Below are positions 21,885-32,400 of a stretch of 64,000 bases of DNA, in pieces. Within the stretch, counting starts at the first letter, position 1. Each line of letters starts with the position of its first letter. The stretch is from Allomyces macrogynus ATCC 38327. Its lineage: Eukaryota > Blastocladiomycota > Blastocladiomycetes > Blastocladiales > Blastocladiaceae. Location: positions 355,647-419,646 of the forward strand of contig GG745344.1 of assembly GCA_000151295.1 (NCBI GenBank), given 5' to 3'. Position numbers and translations under genes: made by a program. Below the pieces are notes generated by a model. That model ran no database searches. It saw only the letters and a list, made by a program, of their open reading frames with translations, and was not told the origin of the DNA.

Positions 21885-23408
21885 ATGTCGCTCCTCCAAC
21901 GCCGGCGTACTGCACGGTCCCTGTCGCTGAGCGTCCCCGCGCCCTCGGCCGCCGCGCTCCTGCACGACCCGACCGACCGCCCGTCGATTGCCGCTGCCGT
22001 AGACCCGGCCCTCGCGGGTGCGACCGAGATCCAGCCAGGCCTCTACCTCGGGTCTGTTCAGTCGGTGGACCCGTTCCTCGCCGCACACGCCGGAAATGCC
22101 GCGGTCCTGAACGTCGCGCAAGAGCTCACGCTTGGCCCGTACACCGCTCCCCCACCCGTGGCATCGATGCATCTGCCGCTCTCGCACGCGCCGGACTTGC
22201 ACTTGGTCGTGCGCGACGCCAATGCGTTCATTGCCGACCACCGCGCCCGTGGACGCGCCGTGCTCGTGCACTGCATGTGCGGTGTCGCGCGGTCGGCCGC
22301 ACTCGTTATAGCCTACATGATGGCCGAAGACCAGATGCCGCTCGTGCGCGCGTATGCGCTCGTCAAGCATAAGCGCGCGATCGCGCCCAACGTGCACCTC
22401 GTTGCACAGCTCGTGGAACTCGCGAGAGAGTGGGGGGTGCCGAGCGAGCTCGGGTCGGCCATGGTCACGCCGACTGATGTCGACCGCGATATGCTCCCGC
22501 CGGGGCCGCCGCCCACGCCGGGCTTGCAGCTTGCGGTCGTTGCGCCGGCAATTGCCGCGGCCATGGCGGGGCCCGATGCGTTCCCTACCGCTGCCGACCC
22601 GGGTACGCCAAGATCCTCGGGGTTCGTGGTGGCCGTGGTCCCGCCGACACCGACGTGCACGGAACATTCGGTCGCGCCAGGACGCGCACGCGCGAATTCG
22701 GCGCCGGTTTTGCCGCTGCCGCGGCTCGACATGGACGGCGACGTGGCCATGGCCGACCGGCCAACGACCGCGCCAATGCCGCCCGCGGCCAATGCAACCG
22801 ACCGCACACGCACCCAGAGCGCCGCGTCCACGAGTGCATTGACCACCACCCCGCCACACATGTTCCCGACCCCCGCGTCATCAACCTCCGCATCCACGAC
22901 CGTCTCCCCACCAACCCTCGCACCCGCGCCACGCACGCGGTCGCCACGCGCAAACGCACTCGCCCCACTGCCCCCACCCCCACCGCCCGTCACCCGCGGC
23001 CGATCCGGGCCCGCGAAACTCGTCCTCGGCACCGCTCCACGCACGTCTACGACCCCACCGGCCGCCGACGCCGTGCTCGGCACCGTGCGCAAGCCGTCGC
23101 TCGCATCGCGGCGGCCCGCGCGGCGCCCGCCCGTGGTCCTGCACGAACTCAAGGACGTGGTAAGGGACGCGGTGCTCAGACAGACGGCGGTCCCGCCGCC
23201 GGTGTCGCCCGTGTCGCCCGCTGCGGGGTGGCCTTTGCCACCGACAGGACTGGGCACGGATATGTGGAGACCGCCAGTGTCGGCTCGGCCGGAGGCGTTT
23301 GTGCAGCCCGCGTGGGCGGTTGGACCGGGCGCCGACGATGATGATGATAGCGATTTGGTGGTTGGGCCGCCGTCGGCGCCAGTGGCCGGAGGCGAGGAGC
23401 GCATTTGA
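21885..23408 (+). CDS. Dual-specificity protein phosphatase with a long disordered tail
   Basis: 507 aa, single exon. The catalytic domain covers about residues 45-190 and starts with a typical IQPGLYLGSVQSVD strand/loop. The signature HCMCGVARSA (Cys130 nucleophile, Arg136) fits HCxxGxxRS, followed by the usual IAYMMAEDQMPLVRAYALVK helix. Such enzymes remove phosphate from Tyr and Ser/Thr, often on MAP kinases. The remaining 300 residues are Pro/Thr/Ser/Ala-rich without folded domains. There is no C-terminal zinc domain as in YVH1 and no rhodanese-like domain as in MAPK phosphatases, so it is an atypical DUSP of unknown substrate. The ATG at 21885 is the first in frame and begins MSLLQRRRTARSLSLS. 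Confidence 0.9.
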   Translation: MSLLQRRRTARSLSLSVPAPSAAALLHDPTDRPSIAAAVDPALAGATEIQPGLYLGSVQSVDPFLAAHAGNAAVLNVAQELTLGPYTAPPPVASMHLPLSHAPDLHLVVRDANAFIADHRARGRAVLVHCMCGVARSAALVIAYMMAEDQMPLVRAYALVKHKRAIAPNVHLVAQLVELAREWGVPSELGSAMVTPTDVDRDMLPPGPPPTPGLQLAVVAPAIAAAMAGPDAFPTAADPGTPRSSGFVVAVVPPTPTCTEHSVAPGRARANSAPVLPLPRLDMDGDVAMADRPTTAPMPPAANATDRTRTQSAASTSALTTTPPHMFPTPASSTSASTTVSPPTLAPAPRTRSPRANALAPLPPPPPPVTRGRSGPAKLVLGTAPRTSTTPPAADAVLGTVRKPSLASRRPARRPPVVLHELKDVVRDAVLRQTAVPPPVSPVSPAAGWPLPPTGLGTDMWRPPVSARPEAFVQPAWAVGPGADDDDDSDLVVGPPSAPVAGGEERI

Positions 23409-24338
23409 ACCAAACCGCCGAGGCGAGAATTGTTCGTGATCTGTTGCACTTTCCTGGGTCGTGTGTCCTTGGTTTTTTTTTTTTTTGGGTGCCGTTGACC
23501 ATTTCTTAGCGCGTCTTTTACCCCCCCCCCCCCCCCCTTTCTCTCTGCGAATCATCGCGTCCTCTCCCTCCGTCCCATTGGCGGATTAGTTGTTTTTGGT
23601 CGTGCTCTTGCGTTGTTCCGGCAAAAATAGTGATATCCTCGTTTCATGTTCTTGAGCAGCCATTGTCAGTCCTGGCCGTCGTGAGAGAGAGGGCGCGAGG
23701 GAGCGGACGGAGGGAGCGGACGAACGTCAGATCCGCGACACAGAGCGGGACAAATGCCAAGACGTGCCGGGGGATGAGAAGGGAGTGGCTGTGGAGTATG
23801 GTGCATTGCGACAGAATTGCACGCATCGCTCATTTCCGCAGCGCCAGCTTAGCTTGGCGGTCAAGCATGGTCAGTCTTGGCATGGTTGCGAGACTTCTGT
23901 GAGTTCCACACTCCTAATGTCCTCAGTCTGATCCTGGGCGATGACATTGAGTGCGTTTCGTTTGTGTGTTCATAGTATGCGTGCGGCGTCTTTTGTGTTC
24001 CGATGATAAACATTTGTGAGATTGGCCGTCCCGTTTTTGTTCTCACTTCACCATGCAAGTCGCGGACGCCAGTGGCGCTCGGGCGGGGGTCGTGACCCCC
24101 ATTTTGCCAGCAACGCCACCGTCACTCGAACCCCACCGAAACCGCGTCCCTTCGTGGATCATTCGTCCAGACGGAGGCAGCGGCCGGCGAAGCGCCCGTG
24201 GGCACGGGCATCTTGAAGCGCGACTGGCGTGGGCCACGAGTGAGAGCACCCAGCCGGTCGGCGAGCAGTGCGACCAGCCAGTCGATCACTACAAGCAACC
24301 AGCGACGCGACCACCCGCACGGACCACGCGCCCACGCC
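23409..24338. other. Intergenic region with poly-T and poly-C tracts
   Basis: About 930 bp. It contains an uninterrupted T run near 23472-23486 and a run of 17 C residues at 23521-23537. No gene is supported; the frame from 24053 is Arg/Thr-rich and overlaps the next gene in another frame. Confidence 0.5.
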
Positions 24339-25691
24339 ATGGCCGCTCCCGACCCGTCGTTCTGGCGCGTCTTTGGTGGTTCCGCTCCCGCGATGCCGAC
24401 GCCGACCGTGTTACCAAGTGCTCCTCCAACACTAGCGCCACTACGCGGGCGCACGCGATCCAATACCGCGGCAGCGCACCACCGCGCGACACTGGTCGCG
24501 CCGACGCGCGTGCACGCGGTTGCGGCGCGCATGCTCGATGACAATGCGGGTCGTGGCGCGCCCGGTGCCGCGGTCGAGGTGGTCGCGGCTGAAGAGCGTG
24601 CTGGAGTATCAAGCAGCAGGGATGTGAAGAGTCACAGCAGCAGCCTCGCCACCAGCGACCCCAGCACGCCCACTCCGGCCGTGAGCACCAGCCGTACCAG
24701 CACTCCCACTCCTGACTCGACCTCCCCGCGCGCGACCCCCGCCAACGCCGGCGCCATCGCGCACGCGACCGTCCCCACCACGACCCCGCCCGCCATCACC
24801 TCCTCCGACGCCTCGGCGACCCCAACCCCCACCAGCAACCTCTCCGTGCCATTCGAGCTCTCAGCGACGGCCATGGCTCTCCTCGCGGCCGCCGCCATGC
24901 TCCTCCTCGCGGGCGCCCTCGTCGCCGTGCTCGTCCGCCGGTCGCGCGCGAACCACGCGCGACTGCACCACCCACGCCGCCGGTCGGCGCGCCGCCGCGG
25001 TAGTGCCGGCGCCCCGCTCGTGTGCCAGTTTGGCCGCGCCAACTGGACGCAGCAGCACCGCGCCGCGGGAATGTACGCGGACGACGACCGCGCGCCGTTT
25101 CATTCTGACCATGGCGCGCACCATGACGGTGATGACGAGGAGAGTGGGAGTGACGAGGATCTCGAGCGGGGGACCCGAAGTCGTGTGGCGGCACGGGTTC
25201 CGGCTCCGGCATCCGCCCAACGGCCGCGCACGCCCGTCCCGCCACCGCTCCCACCGCGCGCCGCGCCGATTGGGAACACACGTGGCCGAATCGGGGGCGG
25301 GCCGCTAGTTGTGCGGGTCCCGCGGTCGCCCGCGGCGGCAGCAGCGGCACATCCCGGACCGCGGTGGGCAGCGACAAGGCCGACGCGGCCGTCGAGGCTC
25401 GCCATGTACTCGATGACCATGAACGACGATGATGACGAAGAAGAGCAGGATGTAGAGGAAGAGGGAGAGGGGGAGGCCATGTCGGTGCGGTCGCGCGTGA
25501 GCGATGGCGGGTCGTCATCGTCGTCGCTGCTCTCGTCATCGGGGGATGAAATGACGAGACTCTTGCCGCCAGCTCACGGCGGTGGCGGTGGGAGCAGGCG
25601 GGTAGGGAGCCTGTCGCCGCCCAAGCGGAACGCGGCGATGATGCCGGCGAGGGTGTCGAGCGAGACCAGGGACGCGCCAGGCGCGGTATGA
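24339..25691 (+). CDS. Predicted single-pass membrane protein with Ser/Thr/Pro-rich ectodomain
   Basis: I do not recognise the family. From the ATG at 24339 (MAAPDPSFWRVFGG) the product is 450 aa. Residues 100-175 are rich in Ser, Thr and Pro, as in heavily O-glycosylated fungal surface stalks. A hydrophobic segment at about 178-200 (MALLAAAAMLLLAGALVAVL) is followed directly by a basic cluster (RRSRANHARLHHPRRRSARR). This suggests N-outside, C-inside topology, although no classical N-terminal signal peptide is obvious. The cytoplasmic part has Pro-rich and Gly-rich stretches, a strongly acidic patch (NDDDDEEEQDVEEEGEGE) and a Ser-rich tail. This resembles fungal cell-wall stress sensors in layout only. 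The frame is open upstream to 24198, so the start is uncertain. Confidence 0.6.
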   Translation: MAAPDPSFWRVFGGSAPAMPTPTVLPSAPPTLAPLRGRTRSNTAAAHHRATLVAPTRVHAVAARMLDDNAGRGAPGAAVEVVAAEERAGVSSSRDVKSHSSSLATSDPSTPTPAVSTSRTSTPTPDSTSPRATPANAGAIAHATVPTTTPPAITSSDASATPTPTSNLSVPFELSATAMALLAAAAMLLLAGALVAVLVRRSRANHARLHHPRRRSARRRGSAGAPLVCQFGRANWTQQHRAAGMYADDDRAPFHSDHGAHHDGDDEESGSDEDLERGTRSRVAARVPAPASAQRPRTPVPPPLPPRAAPIGNTRGRIGGGPLVVRVPRSPAAAAAAHPGPRWAATRPTRPSRLAMYSMTMNDDDDEEEQDVEEEGEGEAMSVRSRVSDGGSSSSSLLSSSGDEMTRLLPPAHGGGGGSRRVGSLSPPKRNAAMMPARVSSETRDAPGAV

Positions 25692-26141
25692 AGAGGTTGG
25701 GCGTGGTCGCAGAAGACCTACCACGACGATACCGGTTGCAGGCCTGCCGCGCGCGCACGATTTTTGCACCGTGCAGGGTGGAGACGCTCGGGCGACTCGA
25801 GAAGCGCCGCAACACGAACAAGGGTCGGCGCGATCTTGTTCAGTCGCCGCAAAAGTCGCTCCTCTGCTGCTGGCTCGCCCACCCCAGGCTCGCATTGTCG
25901 CAACGTGCACACAGGCGCCGGACGACCCGCCGTATTTTTCAAGACTGTTTTGGCTATTATTCCTGTTCTGTAGACCGAACGCGTGTACCAATTAACAACC
26001 AATATATATCACGAAGAACGCCACTACTGCTACCGGTATTTACAGTCTTCTCCACCACTTCCCACCCAGACGCGCCTGCGAACCTGCAAGGCGCCGTGGA
26101 CCCCATTCCCGATCACTTGATCGACCGTCCGACCGCCGCAT
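25692..26141. other. Convergent intergenic region
   Basis: 450 bp between two convergent 3' ends, somewhat AT-rich near 25960-26050. It presumably contains both terminators; no other feature is visible. Confidence 0.4.
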
Positions 26142-26937
26142 TCAATCGATCACATACACGTCGTCGGTGGCAAACCCGCCCTGAGCGTACGCATCGTCAG
26201 CGCTCTCAGCAAAGACCTCGTCGTCGGGCAGCTCGTAGTAGATATTGTCGTCCATATCCTCACGCCCGTACCCCCGACCACCCCCACGCACGTACGCGGC
26301 CGATTCGTTGCACCCCAAGGCGCTCTTACCACTTTCCACCGGCTGCACGCGCGCCTCGAGCATGGCCATGGCCGCATTCCCCGCCTCGACCCGATCCAGC
26401 GCCGTCTCCTTGTTCGCCGCGGCCACCTGCTCGACCAAACTCGCTACAGCCACGTGCGCCGCCTTGACCGTCGCCTGCAACTTAGCGTTTTGCGCCTCGG
26501 CCAGCGCCAACCGTTCTTGCAGTCGCGTCATGTCGGCGCTGATCCGGCCCGTGAAGAGCGACGCGCGGTCCGGTCCCCCCGAGGCCGGGTTGAGCGAGAC
26601 CGCGACGTCGTCAAGAATCTGGTGCCGCGCGACTTCTTCGATAGCCCCTTGCGCGCGAGCGTCGGCGAGAACGCGCTCGCAGTGCGCGACGCGCTGCAGG
26701 TCGCCCGTGCGCCGGTAGTGGTCGAGATTGAGCTGCGCCTTGTGCGCGTCGACGGATAAAACGAGGCACGCGGTGGCGGCGCCGGGTGGGGCGAGTGCCG
26801 ACGGTGCGGACTGGACGAGGGGAGGAGAGAGAAGAAGCGACAAACGATGCTGGATCACTTTCTTCTGGTGCGAGGCGCGCCTGACAGCGTCTCGCGCGCG
26901 GCGTGCAAGTCACGCAACGCACCTGTTGCGTTGCCAT
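26142..26937 (-). CDS. Small coiled-coil protein of unknown function
   Basis: The main exon, 26849-26142, encodes 235 aa. It includes a charged helical segment (HKAQLNLDHYRRTGDLQRV) and a heptad-like coiled coil (MTRLQERLALAEAQNAKLQ onward, about 60 residues). The C-terminus is acidic and Tyr/Asp-rich, ending in DDVYVID. The long frame begins at a GTG, not an ATG. The best upstream start I see is ATG at 26937 (MATQQ) followed by a GTGCGT donor at 26922 and a CAG acceptor at 26852-26850 in phase 0, which gives 240 aa. That first exon is inference. No homologue is recognised. Confidence 0.5.
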
Positions 26938-27135
26938 CACTCTTGCCTGCGCACTTTTCTCGTGTCGGCCTCGAATACCATTGTGCTCCTGGCGGCCATG
27001 CACCACGACACGGCCCCTCTTTGACGAGCTTGACCAAGCGCGGCCGTGCTCGCGACTGCCCGCACTTGCGCCCATGACGGCGCGCGCGCGCTCTTGCATA
27101 GTGTTCGCGCGCAATTCGGCACCCGGTCGCCGGCC

Positions 27136-29258
27136 ATGAGCACCGCTTCCAAGAATGCCGCGACGGCGACGACGGGATCACGACGAAGCAATATTCCTGG
27201 CCCGGGTGGACGCGAACTACGTGGACAAGCGGCACCCGCTCCACCGCCTGCACGCGGTCGCGTCCCACCGCGCCATCTAGCCCCGGATCACGCTCTTCGT
27301 GCACGCCCGGCGGTTCGCGGTCGTCGACGCGTAACTGGCTCAACTCCAGCGCCTATTCGCCCCGCTAGTGCTCCGCCACCAATCGCCCTGCGACACGTCG
27401 AGTCGCTGGTCACGCTGCGCGCCGTCTCCACGAGCCCCATCAACGTTGACGGCGTAGCCGATGGAGTCGACGACGACAGCGACGAAGAGTACTACCGCGC
27501 TCAAGCCGCCGCCGAGACGCACCCGTCCTTGCGCCCGGCCACGCGCGCCTGGCTCTCGGCGCTCGCGCCGCGTTCGAAGTCGTACGACGGCGCGTCGAGC
27601 ACGTCGAGCCCCGCACGCGGTCCTGGCCATCGCCGCAGTCTCTCGGCGTCGGCACCGCTCTTGGCCGAGGTCGGCGCACCGCCCGACGTGACCGAACCGG
27701 CGCGGCCACCGTCGCGGCCACGGCTCAAGGCGTGGCGCAGCGAACAGAGTCTGCGCGACGCGACGGCACACGCGACAGAGCAGGCCAAGGTGGCCGCACA
27801 ACCGCTGGCGGATTACCAGGCGTATTTGCAGGCGCTGTCTGCGTCGGGACCGCAAGCCGCGCTCGCGGACCATCGCCAGATTCCAGATAATGTGTTGGAT
27901 GTGGCCGCCGAAGTGGTTCATGGGTATTGTCGCCGGATCGCGGGTGCGCTTGTTGCTGTTTCGTGCACGGATTTGCGCTGCATGGGCTGATCTCGATTGA
28001 TATCTGTTTAGACGACCAGGCGTCTCGTTCGCGCGACGCTCCAAATTCGCCCACGTTCCCTACCTCGCGCCGCATGCGCCAGCGCAAGCGCGACTTGCTT
28101 CGCGACTTGTCCCCGTGGCCGTCATCAACCGACACGATGTTCCCGGACCTCACCCTGCCGGCACGCACCAACTCGACCGACTCGACCGCGAGCACCAAGG
28201 CACGACAGGCCGACCTCGACGCTGCGCGCCGATCTGTGCATTTTATGCGCCGCACACTTCGCGCTGCGGGCATCTCGTCGTCGTCGTTCCTACTCGCGCT
28301 CTACTACATTGACCAGCTGCACCGCGGTCTGCGCGACCGTGTAGAACCCACTGCAGCATCCGATGACCTGCCGGGTGCATGGGACGATGACGAGCTCCCG
28401 CCGACCCCCGACGCTATCCCATCGCCCATGGCCTCGCCCTGGCCGCTGCTCATGCGCCAAGTGCCCGGGTCCATGTCGCGCAAGCGCGCGCAGTCTCCGC
28501 TCGTCGCGCGTTGGGGGACGCAGTCGCCGCTGATCGCGCGATGGCGCGCGAGGTCCGCGTCCCCGCCACCCCCGCCCGTCCCGCCGCTACCCCCACCGCC
28601 GCCGGCAGCACCGCTCGCGCGCAGGCACCACCGCCGCGACGACGAACCGCTGAATGAATACACCGCGCGCGCAAGCGCCGGCGACCGGTCTCGCGCCGCG
28701 TCAACGAACTTGCACGTGGATACGAGCCTCGATGCATTGGCGGTGCCGCGACCAGCCACGCCCACCATGTTATCTCCGACCGCCCCCGACCCGGCCGCCA
28801 CGATTCACTGGACCCCACCAACGCTCTTCCTGGGCGCGCTGATTGTTGCCGAGAAAATGCTGTTTGACCGGATTTACCGTAACGCCGACTGGGCCGTCTT
28901 CACGCGGTTCGCGACGCGCGATATTAACCGGTTCGAACGCGCGTTTTTGAGTGCGACCGATTGGCGCGTCGCGGTCCCGCCGCCGGACGCGTTTCATGCG
29001 TTTTTGCGCAAATTGCAGGCAAGGGTGGTCATCGCCAAGTTGCAGCGGACAGGTGGAGTCCCGACGTATTTTGATGTGGCCGTGCTGATGGGGGTCGTCT
29101 GGGACGCGGTCGTGGAAGGGGTCAATTTTGCGAGGAGGAGGCAGGAGTGGCGCGCGGTCGTGATGGCCGTGGTGGTGGCCGTGGTGGCTGTGGCCGCTGC
29201 GCAGTTGGTGGTGGATAGGAGGACGCCAGCAGAGACGAGCCCAGAAGTGTCGGGTTAG
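27136..29258 (+). CDS. PCL/PHO80-like cyclin with a split cyclin box and hydrophobic C-terminus
   Basis: Exons 27136-27943 and 28012-29258, with a 68-nt intron (GTGCGC donor, TAG acceptor, phase 1), give 684 aa. The first half is disordered. Cyclin-box text begins before the intron (DVAAEVVHGYCRRIA), continues with SSSFLLALYYIDQL near residue 360, and resumes near 540 with FLGALIVAEKMLFDRIYR, DINRFERAFL and ATDWRVAV. Those blocks are typical of Pho80/Pcl-family cyclins, which activate Pho85/CDK5-type kinases. About 150 residues of Pro/Ser/Arg-rich sequence interrupt the box, which is unusual. Near the C-terminus a hydrophobic stretch (VVMAVVVAVVAVAAAQLVV) is followed by basic residues and could be a membrane anchor. 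The N-terminal 80 residues are Arg/Pro-rich and less certain. Confidence 0.75.
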
Positions 29259-29445
29259 AAATCGCGACATTTTTTTCTTTCGCGCGTGTGGTTTTGTCGG
29301 TGACCAGAAAGTCGTTCGTGCGGCGGGCATAACGGATGGCTCAAAAATGAATGTTGATCGAATATATGATGCACAGCTCCCCTTCCGTCAATCGCCCTCA
29401 ACAGCACCATCACCATATATATCCTCAAGTCGCGCTCGGTGTCCT

Positions 29446-32400
29446 CTACCCGTCCCCAGTCCGATCCGCCTGCGACCACGCGCTCTGGCGCGACGCCGCT
29501 CGCACCGACGCCGAACCGACCACCGGTGACTGCACGACCTCGCGCTCCGCAGCGTGCACTGTCGGCGCGACAGGCGATGACCGCGCCGACCGTACTGCAA
29601 CAGGACCATACAGTTCACGGTGCAGGGCGTCCACATCCGCACCGAGCCGGCGCAATTCCTCCTCAAAAATCACATTCAGCTCGACCGAGTGCGCGTAATT
29701 GGCCTTGACGTCCTCGAGTTCTTCGACCAGCCTCGCGTCGGCGTCCGCGACCCGCGACCTCGGCCGCGCCACGGCCGCTTCGAGGTCCGCGACTTTTTGA
29801 GACGCCGCGAGCGCTTGTCGCCGCGCACGCTGCTCGTCGCGCTGGGCGGCCACGACCGCCGCACGAAGTGATGCGACTGTGGCTGCAGCTGCTTGCTTTG
29901 CCTGCACGGCCGCAGCCGCCTCGGCGCGCGCCGTCTCGGCCAGCTGCTGATGCTTGCGCATCTTGGCCGTCGCGCGCAACCGGTCAGCCTGTGCTGCCGT
30001 GAGCTTGGACTCGAGATCCTGGATCCTCTGCCGCGCCGCGGCCAACTCGGCATTATCCGGGTCGGGTTTGGCGAGCGCCGGAGGCGCGGGTCGCTTGGAC
30101 GGCGGCGGTCGTGACGCCGACTTGGGGGCCGGCTGGTCGGATCTGGTCTTGTTCGCGGCATCGAGAAGCCGCTGCAGTTCGGCGGCGCGCTTCTCGGCGC
30201 GCTGCTTGTCCTGTTCGAGCGCAACGACCTGCTGCTCGAGCTTCTCGTGCCGCTGCATCCAAGTCGCCAGGTCGCGCGTCGCCTTGTTGTCAACTTCCTG
30301 CGGGTCCGGCTGCTTGTCGAGGTGCCGGTCGAGCTCCTTAGTCAAGTCGGCGACTCGCTTTTCTAAACGCTTGATTTGCGCGCCGCGGAGAGCTAGCGAT
30401 TTCTCTAGGGGGTGAAAGAGGATGGTATGAGCACGATCCGCGAAGTGAACGACATAAATGAGCGCAACGAACCGGCTTTCTCTCTGATCTGGGTCATTTG
30501 CTGGCCGAGCATCAGGCACGACTCGCACGACTTGATGCCTTGGTCCATGAGCATTTGTCTACACCAACCGTACCAAATATGAGACAGAGCAGAAATCCCG
30601 ACGCAAAATGACTGAAGCGTACCGCTTCTTGACAATCTGCAGCTGCAACTGCTGCTTGGTCAGCGCGACCATTTCCTGCTTGACCTCGTCAATCACCGAC
30701 TGCAAGTTTTGCTCGCGCACTTGACTCGTATCCAGCGCGACCTGCGTCGCCTGCAGCTGGTCCTGCAGCACCAAGTACTCGGCCCGCGGCACCGACGCAT
30801 TGATCACGCCGCGCAACTGGTCCACCTCGGCCTGCTTGACCTCAATCTGGTCCTTAAGCGCGGCCACCTGCGCGGCCGCCGCCTGCCGGTTTGCCTCGAT
30901 CGTCTCGACGTGTGCGCGCAAATGCGTCTCGAGATGCTCAATCTGCGCGTCGCGCTCCTGCACGAGCACCGACAAATGCTCGATCTGGACCAACTGCGTG
31001 CGCGAAAACTGCCGCGACAGAGACGCGGACGCGGACCGCGACAGCATCGGCGAGTCGGTCTCCGCCTGTCGACTGGTCGCAGCTGCGGCCGCGGCCGCCC
31101 GCGCGCGCCCGAGGTCCGCGACCATGCCCGCGTGCGCGTCACGCGCCGCGCGCAATCGGTACTCCGAGTCGGCGAGCCGGTGCTGCGCGTGCTGAACGTC
31201 CGCGGCCGCGCGGCCTGCGTCTGCTTGAGCTGCAGCGTCAGCGCGTGCACGCGCGTCTCGAGGCTCTCGACGAGTGCGTGCTTTTGCCGCACTTGCTGCC
31301 GCAGACCGGCGAGGAGGGCCTCGGCCGTCGCGAGCGGGATCATTTGCTGGTGCGGATCGTGTGGTTGGCCCACGTCGCGCGTCACGGCTGCCGCGTCCGA
31401 ATTGGCGTGCAGCTGGTGCTGGATGAGCGCCGCGTCGAGCCGGCGCACCTGCAGCTCGAGTTGCTCATTTTCCTGGCGCAACTGGTCGATCCGGGCGCGC
31501 TGGCCCTCGTTCTCGTGCACGACGCGCAGCATCTCGAGTTCCACGCCCACGAGCTTCTCCGCGAGCGCCGACTGGTCCGTGAGCGTCGCGAGCCGCGCCT
31601 TGAGCGACGCGATCTCGTCCTGCAAAGTTGCCTGCCCGCGAACGTGCTCTTCGCGCGCCTGGCCCTGCACGTCGAGCAGCTCGAGGTACGACCGCTCCGT
31701 CTCGGTGAGCGTCGTCTGCAGCCGCTCCGTCTCGCGCGTCTTGAGGTCGTGAAGGTGCGCGAGCTCGTTGAGGTGCCGCTTGAGCCGCAGGTTCTCGACG
31801 CGCAATTCGGTCGTGCTCATGGCGTCGTCGTCGTTGTTGGTGCGGCCCGGCAGCGTGTGCGTAAGCTTGCGAATGTACTGCATAGCCAGGTCGAGCGCGT
31901 CCTTGACGCGCGTGAACTCAGCGTGTGAGACGGCCTTGGTCGCGCGGTACGTGAGCGACGCGGTGAGAAGACGGTGCTCTTGCCGCTCGAGAAGAATCGA
32001 CGAGCGCAGGTGCGACTGCGCATCTTCGAGCCGTTGGATCTGCGCGTCTTTCTGTTCGGCGATTGGTCGTTAGAAAGCCGAAAACGCGGGGAAAAAAGAC
32101 AATCAGTCGTACCTCAGCGTCTTGCACCTCGAGACGCCGGCAGCGCTGGCCGAGCTCTTCGGCCTTGCTCTTCTGCTCCTGCAGGCTCAGCGACAGGTCC
32201 GTGATCTGCTGGTGCGCCTGGCCCAAGAGCATCGTCTGCTCCGACTGCAGCTGCAAGTCAGCGAGCAACAGCCGCAAACGCCGGTTCGCGTTATCCAATG
32301 CGTGGTTCTCGCGCTGGTATCGCTCGAGTTGCTGTCGCAGCACGTCAATCTCGATCCAGTTCTCGGTCGTGTCCTCATTGGCCGCACCCGACGACTTTGC

